Assembly (NCBI GenBank): GCA_003219925.1
Contig: QHQU01000039.1
Location: 1 to 9,684 of the forward strand
DNA length: 9,684 bases
Source of the DNA: Verrucomicrobiota bacterium
GTDB lineage: Bacteria; Verrucomicrobiota; Verrucomicrobiia; Chthoniobacterales; UBA10450
Reading direction: 5' to 3'
Shown here: piece by piece, positions 1 through 6,245 of the stretch
Numbering within the stretch: the stretch's first letter is position 1
How the letters are laid out: every line of letters starts with the position of its first letter
Notes under the pieces: generated by a model
Databases searched by the model: none
What the model saw: the letters and a program-made list of their open reading frames with translations, nothing else
Told to the model about the DNA's origin: nothing
Position numbers and translations under genes: made by a program

Positions 1-644
1 ATGGAACCAGCTCCGGAAACTACAGCCAGCATGCCGATTTCCTGGGAACAGGAACGCGTGCAACCGTCGTGGCACCTCCTGCTGGCAGTACGTATTACTA
101 TACGGCAGTGGCGTATAAAGGAAGTCTTGAAAGTTCTGACTCGAACCAGGTGACGAAATCCACACCAGCAGTTTCGCCCACTCCTACTCCAACGCCTACC
201 CCGACGCCGACTTCAACGCCTACCCCGACACCAAGACCAACGCCTACTCCGACGCCGACTTCAACGCCTACCCCGACACCAAGACCAACGCCTACTCCGA
301 CACCAACTTCAACGCCTACCCCGACTCCAACGCATACTCCTACACCGAGTCCGAGTCCGATCGTGACACCAGCTCCTTCGCCGACACCCAGGCCGACACC
401 GACGGCTTCGCCAATAGTGACGCCCGTTCCCTCTCCAACGTCAACGCCAACGCCAACGCCAACGCCGACTCCTATTCCGACAGCCACGCCGACTCCAACC
501 CCAATGGCCACTCCCACGCCAACCCCAACCCCTGCTTCAACGCCAGACGCGACAGCTACGCCGACAGCTACGCCGACACCGACGCCAAGGAAGGTACGTG
601 GGAAGGGCCATCATCGGCGTCCTTCGCCGACGCCAACTCCCTGA
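1..644 (+). CDS. C-terminal part of secreted fibronectin type III protein with Thr/Pro-rich tail (5' partial)
   Basis: The reading frame is open from base 3 and stops with TGA at 642-644, so the gene begins outside the window. The first ~55 codons read like the last strands of a fibronectin type III domain (YYYTAVAYKGSLESSDSNQV, the usual end of such a fold with paired Tyr and a Ser-rich turn). From about base 165 the protein is almost only Thr and Pro with scattered Ser, Ala, Arg and Val, and it ends in a short basic patch (RKVRGKGHHRR) followed by PSPTPTP. Such tails are known as extended linkers or cell-wall/surface spacers in secreted proteins and may be glycosylated. A GTG at 69 is an internal codon, not the start, because the domain runs through it. 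The function of the missing N-terminal part cannot be told. No terminator is visible after the stop. Confidence 0.75.
   Translation, partial: GTSSGNYSQHADFLGTGTRATVVAPPAGSTYYYTAVAYKGSLESSDSNQVTKSTPAVSPTPTPTPTPTPTSTPTPTPRPTPTPTPTSTPTPTPRPTPTPTPTSTPTPTPTHTPTPSPSPIVTPAPSPTPRPTPTASPIVTPVPSPTSTPTPTPTPTPIPTATPTPTPMATPTPTPTPASTPDATATPTATPTPTPRKVRGKGHHRRPSPTPTP
192..335 (+). repeat. 48-bp tandem repeat coding for Thr-Pro units
   Basis: Three consecutive 48-bp units lie at 192-239, 240-287 and 288-335. The first two are almost identical (one C/T difference near the start); the third has diverged, especially at its end. Each codes for 16 residues of the form TPTPTPTSTPTPTPRP. The unit is a multiple of three, so copy-number change keeps the frame. 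Shorter, irregular ACGCC-type repeats continue to about 590. Confidence 0.85.
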
Positions 645-710
645 TTACCTCGTCAACAGCCGACGCAGCAAACCAAATCAACCGGGAAGCGATACTTCGT
701 GTAATTTAGA

Positions 711-1033
711 ATGGCAAAGCCGGCTGCAATCAATGCAATCATGCCCACGCCAATGCAATCGATCGCGGCAGTGATGCAAGAGCGCGGAGAACGCTACCGT
801 GATCGCATAGCAGGAGTAAGCGAGCGCGTCGTCGGCCAGATTGAGGCGATGTGCCCAGACGAAATTTTAACCGCAGTGCGCAGCTTGAGAAAATCGACAC
901 GATTGCGCGCCGAACATTCGGATTGAACGAGGCGGCATCTGGCCAGGGATCATTGATCCTCAGCGTGCTGACAAATCACGCCGTCGCTCAAGTGAAGGCG
1001 ACAGTTCCAACCGTTCCGTTGCCTGACGAGTAG
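711..1033 (+). pseudogene. Short gene of unknown function broken by a -1 frameshift
   Basis: Two overlapping frames appear to be halves of one gene. The first starts with ATG at 711 and would stop at 924-926; the second is open through the overlap and stops with TAG at 1031-1033. Joining them at the AAAA run (890-893), as if one A had been lost, gives a smooth ~107-residue protein. Its middle reads LTAVRSLRK then IDTIARRTFGLNEA, an even helical pattern, whereas the first frame alone turns into an Arg-rich tail after the run. The N-terminal half is helical and charged; the C-terminal part ends in PTVPLPDE. I do not recognise the family with confidence; the 'IARRTFGL' region is faintly like the C-terminal part of phage terminase small subunits. 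No clear Shine-Dalgarno site precedes 711. The break may be a real mutation or a homopolymer sequencing error. Confidence 0.5.
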
Positions 1034-1157
1034 GATCGTTCTACGGTTGTTGCCGAATAATTGACAAATAGATGGCATCTTCGTGCGTCTTTATGCCGGT
1101 CGTTACGCGTTGGCGGAATGACCATTTTCCATAGCTAAATCCTCCGTCGAGAGGGTA

Positions 1158-1230
1158 TGGGTCGGCCGGGACTCGAACCCGGAACCAACGCCTTAAAAGG
1201 GCGCTGCTCTACCGATTGAGCTACCGACCC
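1158..1230 (-). tRNA. tRNA-Lys (anticodon UUU)
   Basis: The reverse complement folds as a complete 73-nt cloverleaf: acceptor stem GGGTCGG/CCGACCC, D arm GCTC..GAGC, anticodon stem GCGCC/GGCGT (one G-U pair) with loop CTTTTAA and anticodon TTT, a 5-nt variable loop, and T arm CCGGG-TTCGAGT-CCCGG. The discriminator base is A, as expected for Lys. The 3' CCA is not encoded (TACC follows), so it must be added after transcription. No T-run terminator was seen downstream on the minus strand. Confidence 0.97.
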
Positions 1231-1293
1231 GCGCAGAGCCTCACTTTCTGGTGCCTGTGGAATTTTTCAATATACAATGAGACGCAGCTGACT

Positions 1294-1938
1294 GTGATCT
1301 CTCACAAATACAAATGCATTTTCGTTGAAGTTCCCAAGACTGGCTCGACCAGCGTCCGGGCAATTTTGGGGAAACCATGGAAGCCTCACTTGGATCTGTG
1401 GCAGATCAAAAATCACATGGAGAATTATTGGACGCATGTGGGCGGGCGAACGAACCGGGCGCTGGAAGTTTTTTATCTCGCACTGCCAAAGCAGCACAGA
1501 AGCAGCGCCGGGCGTAAGCAATTCGAGACCTACTTTAAGTTCGGGTTCGTTCGCAACCCCTGGGACAGAATTGTTTCGCTTTATGAGCGCAAAGAAGTGG
1601 GGCAACTCAGAGACAAAATGACGTTCGAGCAGTTTGTCGATTGGATCCAATACAGCAGCGCCACCTGCATCCATTCGGCGCCTCATCGCTACCAGCTCGA
1701 TTGGTTTGTCGATCATAACGGAAATGTTCTCGCCGATTTTATCGGTAAATTTGAACGGCTCGAGCAGGATTGGGATTTTGTTGCGAAGAAACTCGGGATC
1801 AACCAGGCGCTGCCCCACTGGCGAGCCAATCCGCGGGAGCGACCCTACTGCGAATATTACGACGCACGAACGCGTGAAGTGATCGCGAACAAGTTTAGGA
1901 TCGACATCGAACGGTTCGGCTATGAATTTGGTAAATGA
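1294..1938 (+). CDS. Sulfotransferase, carbohydrate (type 2) family
   Basis: Predicted 214-residue enzyme that transfers sulfate from PAPS to a hydroxyl, probably of a sugar. The 5'-phosphosulfate loop is at residues 14-20 (PKTGSTS) after the strand KCIFVEV. The 3'-phosphate site is at 83-97 (FGFVRNPWDRIVSLY), the hallmark of the Sulfotransfer_2-like family. The C-terminal part has the usual KFERLEQDW segment (152-160) and an ending of the type YDARTREVIANKF..DIERFGYEF. I chose the GTG at 1294 because it gives the normal start for this family (M-ISHKYKCIF). A TTG at 1216 in the same frame would add 26 unlike residues and run into the antisense of the tRNA. There is no strong ribosome site. 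It is the first gene of a same-strand sulfotransferase group. The acceptor substrate is unknown. Confidence 0.85.
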   Translation: MISHKYKCIFVEVPKTGSTSVRAILGKPWKPHLDLWQIKNHMENYWTHVGGRTNRALEVFYLALPKQHRSSAGRKQFETYFKFGFVRNPWDRIVSLYERKEVGQLRDKMTFEQFVDWIQYSSATCIHSAPHRYQLDWFVDHNGNVLADFIGKFERLEQDWDFVAKKLGINQALPHWRANPRERPYCEYYDARTREVIANKFRIDIERFGYEFGK

Positions 1939-2099
1939 ATCAAGGCGACCGTGCGCGATCACGTAAAATTCCCGCGAGCGTAGGGTGGCGAACCAGATCA
2001 AACCCCGAATGGTTTCAGGAGGGCGGAATATTGTTAGCCTAGTCGCCCGCAAGTCGTGAATAGCGACGGACACATTCTTAAGTAATATCAACTCAAACA

Positions 2100-2864
2100 A
2101 TGCCGCCCGCCAAGGTTTGTCCGCCGGAACGTTTGCAGAAGAGACCTTTGCCTGCGATTCGGATTCGTCCCGACGATGTGTTTATTGTCTCCTATCCGAG
2201 GTCGGGCAATACGTGGGTCCGCTTTCTTATCGCGAATTTGTTAGCTCCGGATGAGAAGATCACTTTCCGTAACATCGAGAACTACGTTCCCAGCATTTAC
2301 AAATCCGCCGATACGCTGGATACGCGTGAGGGCCGCCGATACATCAAATCTCATAACCCTTGCTATGAGCTATACCCAAAGCTCATCTATGTTTATCGCG
2401 ATGGACGCGACGCGCTGGTTTCCTACTACTACTATGCCACTGGAAAGAACGTTTTCTCTGGAACATTCGAAGACTTCATTTTCTCCCCTTTCGTTGAACA
2501 GTTCACATCTTGGAAAGAACACATCACACGCGCTCGGGAGTTTGCCTCCAAATATCCAGATCGCATTTTGATCCTTCGTTACGAGGAAATGCTAATAAGT
2601 ACGCTGCCTGCTCTGACCAGCATATCCGCGTTTCTTGGTCTGGCGTGTGAAGCTCAAGCCATCGCTGAAGCAGCAACGAAAAACTCTTTCGAACATTTGC
2701 AGAAGGTGGAGCAAGAATCAGGAGGCGAAACACTTGGCAAGAAGTTCACCTTCTTTCGAACCGGCACGAGCAATCAATGGCGAGATCACTTTGTTCCGCA
2801 GTTGTACCAGCAGTTTCTGCAGCAAAATGAGCAAACCTTGCGGAGTTTGGGCTATCGGATCTAG
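2100..2864 (+). CDS. Sulfotransferase, type 1 domain family
   Basis: A 254-residue PAPS-dependent sulfotransferase of the classical Sulfotransfer_1 fold, distinct from the gene before it. Residues 31-39 (SYPRSGNTW) form the 5'-phosphosulfate loop. K83-S84-H85 carries the conserved histidine expected to act as catalytic base. Residues 97-108 (YVYRDGRDALVS) form the 3'-phosphate site, and 220-231 (RTGTSNQWRDHF) match the C-terminal PAPS-binding segment (RKGxxGxWRxHF in most members). Residues 156-165 (RILILRYEEM) are also typical. The length is normal for a bacterial member. The ATG at 2100 leaves a plausible basic N-terminal stretch of ~25 residues before the first strand; no Shine-Dalgarno site is seen. 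A 161-nt gap separates it from the upstream gene. The acceptor could be a glycan, lipid or small molecule. Confidence 0.9.
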   Translation: MPPAKVCPPERLQKRPLPAIRIRPDDVFIVSYPRSGNTWVRFLIANLLAPDEKITFRNIENYVPSIYKSADTLDTREGRRYIKSHNPCYELYPKLIYVYRDGRDALVSYYYYATGKNVFSGTFEDFIFSPFVEQFTSWKEHITRAREFASKYPDRILILRYEEMLISTLPALTSISAFLGLACEAQAIAEAATKNSFEHLQKVEQESGGETLGKKFTFFRTGTSNQWRDHFVPQLYQQFLQQNEQTLRSLGYRI

Positions 2865-2883
2865 TCAGGAACTTACGCGTTAA

Positions 2884-3741
2884 GTGAAGGGCATCGTTCT
2901 CTCATTTGATCCCCATTTGGAGATCGCAAATCTATTAGTCGAGACCTATAACCAATTGTGGCCTGACTGCCGTTTTCAGTTTCGGATTCCATTTACCGAT
3001 CGCAATCCAAGAGCAATTTTCCGCGCACAAAACGTCGAGTTCATATCAACGCCACCCGATATCCGCAGCACGGTGAAAAGTCTGTTGTGCGATCTGCCCG
3101 AACACGAGTTTGTGTTCTGGTGCATCGACGATCGCTATCCGATCGAGATCTTCGAGCCGGCCGTGCTTCGCGCAGTTCGAGACTTTGCTTCCGACGCCGG
3201 CGGTGACGTTGATTCAATCAAGCTGACTGACCTTACGGTGGAGGGAATCGAGGGAAAATTGCATACGAGGTTCCCGCGACGCTGGCGTCGGCAGCTTTTT
3301 CGTCGTCCCGATACTCAACGACTGGAAAACGATAAGACATGGCGGCAGCGCGAAGAAGGCGGGGACAGAGAACCCGCATTTCGCCTGGCCGGTCAGGGTT
3401 TCTTTCGACAGCTCGGTCATCCGAAGAATGGATTTTACATGCCGCAATTCACCACGCCGGCATTTCTGAAACAATTTTTCTTCGCTTCAGCGCTACCGTT
3501 AAAGTACGGCATCCGCGAGTTTCATCACTTCCTGCTCTCGACAAATCTTGAGCATAAATCTTATTTTCCGAATAACTTTCTCCTTTCGGTCGGCGAATCG
3601 ACCTTCAGAGGCCGCTTAAGCATGGTTTGCTACGAACAGATGCTCAAGTTTGGCTTGGTGCCACCAAAAATCGAAATCGTGAGAGACTATAAGATTTACT
3701 CCGATCGCGGTCTTGCCGGAATCGTTGAACTCAATTCATAA
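2884..3741 (+). CDS. Unrecognised protein, possibly GT-A-like transferase, in sulfotransferase cluster
   Basis: A 285-residue protein with GTG start, 19 nt after the sulfotransferase stop, so probably co-transcribed. I do not recognise a named family. The layout recalls GT-A-fold glycosyltransferases: a first strand (KGIVLSF) at the N-terminus, a helix, and after about 75 residues a hydrophobic strand ending in acidic residues (FVFWCIDDRYP, Asp82-Asp83), where such enzymes carry the metal-binding DxD motif. A later segment (QFTTPAFLKQFFF, about residues 191-203) resembles the acceptor-side helix of those families. The middle (about 125-170) is very basic and probably a loop. No signal peptide or membrane helix is visible, so it should be cytoplasmic. 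Its place after two sulfotransferases fits a role in building or modifying the same sulfated product, but this is inference. Confidence 0.55.
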   Translation: MKGIVLSFDPHLEIANLLVETYNQLWPDCRFQFRIPFTDRNPRAIFRAQNVEFISTPPDIRSTVKSLLCDLPEHEFVFWCIDDRYPIEIFEPAVLRAVRDFASDAGGDVDSIKLTDLTVEGIEGKLHTRFPRRWRRQLFRRPDTQRLENDKTWRQREEGGDREPAFRLAGQGFFRQLGHPKNGFYMPQFTTPAFLKQFFFASALPLKYGIREFHHFLLSTNLEHKSYFPNNFLLSVGESTFRGRLSMVCYEQMLKFGLVPPKIEIVRDYKIYSDRGLAGIVELNS

Positions 3742-3786
3742 CTGAACCATCATCGGAGAGTTCATACCGACAGACCATCACGGCGC

Positions 3787-4302
3787 ATGGGAAATTCCAT
3801 GGACATCTCCACCATTGCCAATTTGATCAACGCTATCGCGGTTACGGCGGGCGTCATTTTCGCAGCGGCACAAATCCGGCAATATCGGCAACGGCGCGAG
3901 CGCGATGCCATGCTCGAGTTGGTACGGTCGTTCCAGAGTCCGGCCTTTACCGCTGCCTTGCGTCGCGTTCTTTCGCTGCCCGATGGAGCTGACTCGGCAA
4001 AAATACGAGAAGTGCTCGGGCCCGATGGGGAAGATGCAGTTTATTTAGTCTCGCTCACCTGGGAAAGCCTCGGTGTTCTGGTTTATCGCCGAGAAGTGAC
4101 GCTTGATTTGGTGGATGATTTTTTCAGTGGTCCACTTGTGATCTCGTGGCAGAAACTGAAAGTCTATTCCGAAGAATGGCGACGCACCCTGAACCGGGAG
4201 ACTGGGAACGAATGGTTTCATTGGCTCGCGGAAAGAATGCTGGAGCGCGAAAAAACATCGCCCCCGATTCCTGCCTACGTTGCGCACCGCCATTGGCGTT
4301 AA
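3787..4302 (+). CDS. DUF4760-type small membrane-anchored protein
   Basis: A 171-residue protein with one N-terminal membrane helix (roughly residues 8-29, TIANLINAIAVTAGVIFAAAQI) followed by a basic stretch (RQYRQRRERD), so the rest should be cytoplasmic. The soluble part starts with MLELVRSFQSPAFTAALRRVLSLPDG and continues with helices that include SLGVLVYRREVTLDLVDDFFSGP, a pattern I associate with the DUF4760 family of unknown function. The start could be ATG 3787 or ATG 3799 (M5); the second begins right before the membrane helix. It lies 45 nt after the preceding gene and may belong to the same transcript, but nothing ties it to sulfation. A short ACCCCA/TGGGGT hairpin at 4302-4322 follows the stop without a T run. 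Confidence 0.75.
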   Translation: MGNSMDISTIANLINAIAVTAGVIFAAAQIRQYRQRRERDAMLELVRSFQSPAFTAALRRVLSLPDGADSAKIREVLGPDGEDAVYLVSLTWESLGVLVYRREVTLDLVDDFFSGPLVISWQKLKVYSEEWRRTLNRETGNEWFHWLAERMLEREKTSPPIPAYVAHRHWR

Positions 4303-4420
4303 CCCCACGGCGCGTTTGGGGTGCCGGGACGCTGAAACCGAGTTAATTTTTGGATGTCGGATGTGCGACACCTAAATGTTAACTCAAGAACGAGGAGATT
4401 GTGAGTGCCTGCAAAAACTC

Positions 4421-4945
4421 TTACTGATTCCTGGAATAACTAAGTTTCCCGTCCACAATCCTCGCCGCCGAAGTAAAGGGATGCGGCTCAGCTTTGCTCG
4501 CATCAATGATGTGAATGACTGCAACACCATGTGACTTTAAGTAATCGGCAATTAAACTGCGATGACACTTCCACCTCACTGCTTCGGCGCACATGATGGC
4601 TGTCGCGCCATCGCGGTCTGCCATCTGTTGTAATCGCGCAATTCCATTGGCAAATTCCGCGGTTTCCATGTGGTCGGCGTAACCGCGAAATGATTCGTTG
4701 CGCCAGGCGGTGTTGCGCGAATCTTTCCTCGCCTTTCGCCGCCCGCCCAGTTCCGGGAAATGTTCGTAGCCGATTCCGTCCTCCCTTAGGGATGTCGCCA
4801 GTTCCTCTTTGTTAAACTGCGGATAGCGCTTCGAGCCTGGTAAGAGACGGACATCGGCGACGAGCTTGATTCCGTTTGCCTGCAGCGCGCCAATAAACTC
4901 CTCGATTGTTCGAGTGGAATGTCCGATTGTCCAAATTCTCGTCAC
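4421..4945 (-). CDS. DUF488 family protein
   Basis: A 174-residue member of the DUF488 family. The diagnostic features are in order: TIGHSTRTIEEF at residues 6-17, VADVRLLPGSKRYPQF at about 29-44, the LGGRRKAR segment near residue 67, the YADHMET segment near 89, IMCAEAV at about 117, WKCHRSLIADYL at about 124-135, and a closing VIHII strand. The conserved Cys and His residues (MC.E and CHR) are present. The biochemical role of the family is not established. The start is a GTG at 4943-4945, which gives the usual MTRIWTIGHS opening; the ribosome site is weak. The gene is divergent from the GT-C gene, and their 5' coding ends overlap by about 27 nt. It stops 119 nt from the convergent DUF4760 gene. 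Confidence 0.9.
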   Translation of the reverse strand: MTRIWTIGHSTRTIEEFIGALQANGIKLVADVRLLPGSKRYPQFNKEELATSLREDGIGYEHFPELGGRRKARKDSRNTAWRNESFRGYADHMETAEFANGIARLQQMADRDGATAIMCAEAVRWKCHRSLIADYLKSHGVAVIHIIDASKAEPHPFTSAARIVDGKLSYSRNQ

Positions 4946-6178
4946 CTTTTGATTACTCGCCCGGATGTTTTGAAAGCGCGAATCGGTTCTGCCTTTTCCA
5001 AAATACCCAAATGGTTCACCTGCGAGGTAATCGTCCCGTTTGTCATTACCCGATTAGCTCTCTTGCTGGTTGGATGGCTAGGGTTTCGCTTACTTCCGCT
5101 TCCTGTCGCCTTTCCCTCTGCCTGGGAGATCGGCCCCGACGGCAACCGGCACGCCGTCGTCGATCACATTTCTCCAACTTCTCATCCCTGGATCAATATG
5201 TTGTCGCGCTGGGATGCGGGCTGGTACCTCGAGATTGCAAGGGATGGGTATCGCTATGAGCCTGGCGTTCCCAGTAACGCTGCTTTTTTTCCACTTTACC
5301 CGCTGCTTATCCGGGCTGTTCACGCGCTGCTCCTTCTCCCTGAGAACGATTACTGGTGGCTAGTAATTGCTATCGCGATCTCGAACGTTGCCTTACTTAT
5401 TGCTCTTACTTACTCTCGCGCGCTTCTAGCGATGGACTTTGGCGAGGACCTCATTTCCCGCACAATTACCTATCTTTTAATTTTTCCGACGACCTTTTTC
5501 TTTTCTGGCGTTTACAGCGAATCATTGTTTCTGGCATTGACCGTTGCGGCGTTTTATTACGCGCGCACTAACCGATGGCTGTTGGCTTGTATTCTAGCTG
5601 CTCTGGCAACCCTGACTCGTTCTCAAGGAATGATCCTCGCTCTTCCTTTATTGATTGAATACCTCCACGAACGCAACTTCAGGTTGCAAAAGATTGGATG
5701 GAACATCACGGCTTTTGCGCTGGTTCCGACCGCTCTCCTGGCCTTCGCCCTCTTTCTAAAGCTGAAATTTGGCAGCTGGACCGTCATGTTCGATGTCCAG
5801 AGTATCTGGGAACGGCATTTGATGTGGCCCTGGCATCCTCTTGCCTGGTTCCTGCGATACGCGCCACCGTTAAGCCCGGAGCATCACGATAAACTCGATT
5901 TTGGTTTCCTGCTTGTACCACTAGGCGCCGCTATAGCCGGGCTGACACGATTGCGCATCTCCTACAGTGCTTACATCTGGACATCAGTTGGCTTCTTTTC
6001 TTGCTGGGGTATGCTCGGGTCTATTCCGCGCTTCGACCTCGTCATTTTTCCTCTCTTTATCGTCCTCGCGCTCTTTGGCGCTCGCAGTCGCGCTTTTCAT
6101 CTCGGCTACGTCGTCGCCTCAAGCATGCTGGCTGCCCTTTTTATGGTGATGTATTCCCAGTGGAACTGGGTTGCCTAG
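4919..6178 (+). CDS. PIG-V-like GT-C mannosyltransferase family membrane protein
   Basis: A ~419-residue polytopic membrane protein with about eight to nine hydrophobic segments, the first at residues 37-56. The loop after it carries RWDAGWYLEIARDGY (97-111) and NAAFFPLYPLLIR (120-132). These are the signature of the PIG-V/GPI-mannosyltransferase-2-like family (GT-C fold), in which the Asp of the first luminal loop is catalytic and the donor is a polyprenyl-phosphate sugar. FPTTFFFSGVYSESLFL and LATLTRSQGMILALPLL are further family stretches. It probably adds a sugar to a lipid-linked or surface glycan on the outer face of the inner membrane. The sugar and acceptor are unknown. The ATG at 4919 lies inside the DUF488 gene; in-frame TTG codons at 4949 and 4970 are alternative starts, so the first ~17 residues are uncertain. 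Confidence 0.85.
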   Translation: MSDCPNSRHLLITRPDVLKARIGSAFSKIPKWFTCEVIVPFVITRLALLLVGWLGFRLLPLPVAFPSAWEIGPDGNRHAVVDHISPTSHPWINMLSRWDAGWYLEIARDGYRYEPGVPSNAAFFPLYPLLIRAVHALLLLPENDYWWLVIAIAISNVALLIALTYSRALLAMDFGEDLISRTITYLLIFPTTFFFSGVYSESLFLALTVAAFYYARTNRWLLACILAALATLTRSQGMILALPLLIEYLHERNFRLQKIGWNITAFALVPTALLAFALFLKLKFGSWTVMFDVQSIWERHLMWPWHPLAWFLRYAPPLSPEHHDKLDFGFLLVPLGAAIAGLTRLRISYSAYIWTSVGFFSCWGMLGSIPRFDLVIFPLFIVLALFGARSRAFHLGYVVASSMLAALFMVMYSQWNWVA

Positions 6179-6245
6179 CGCGAACACCTGCCAGAAATTT
6201 TTTAGACTTGCGTTCCGGCAGGGAGCCGCCGAAGCATTGTACGTT

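Noticed and set aside
1..153. ATG-initiated frame at base 1
   Set aside because: It ends after ~50 codons and shows no domain; frame 3 carries the fibronectin signature.
98..517. Minus-strand frame rich in Gly and Val
   Set aside because: It is the mirror of the Thr/Pro repeat, and its composition follows only from the repeat.
192..590. CRISPR-like or other non-coding repeat array
   Set aside because: Units are contiguous without unique spacers, a multiple of three, and in frame with the protein; it is a coding repeat.
1061..1083. TTGACA box at 1061 as a promoter
   Set aside because: No acceptable -10 box lies 16-18 nt downstream, and no gene on that strand starts close by except past the tRNA.
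1..1157. Direct repeat of the tRNA 3' end as an attachment site
   Set aside because: I searched by eye for copies of the T-arm/acceptor sequence and found none in the window.
1269..1274. TATATT (minus strand) as -10 box of the tRNA
   Set aside because: It is 38 nt before the tRNA and lacks a recognisable -35 box; not strong enough to list.
1267..2100. A 277-codon open frame on the minus strand, longer than the gene opposite
   Set aside because: It has no recognisable motif, whereas the plus strand codes a sulfotransferase with both PAPS-binding motifs; it is an antisense shadow.
4302..4322. ACCCCA/TGGGGT hairpin as an intrinsic terminator
   Set aside because: The stem has 6 bp with a 9-nt loop, and no T run follows.
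6171..6245. Longer start for the CADD gene at 6171
   Set aside because: It would overlap the GT-C stop and add 25 residues unlike the family; ATG 6246 gives the family length and residue spacing.
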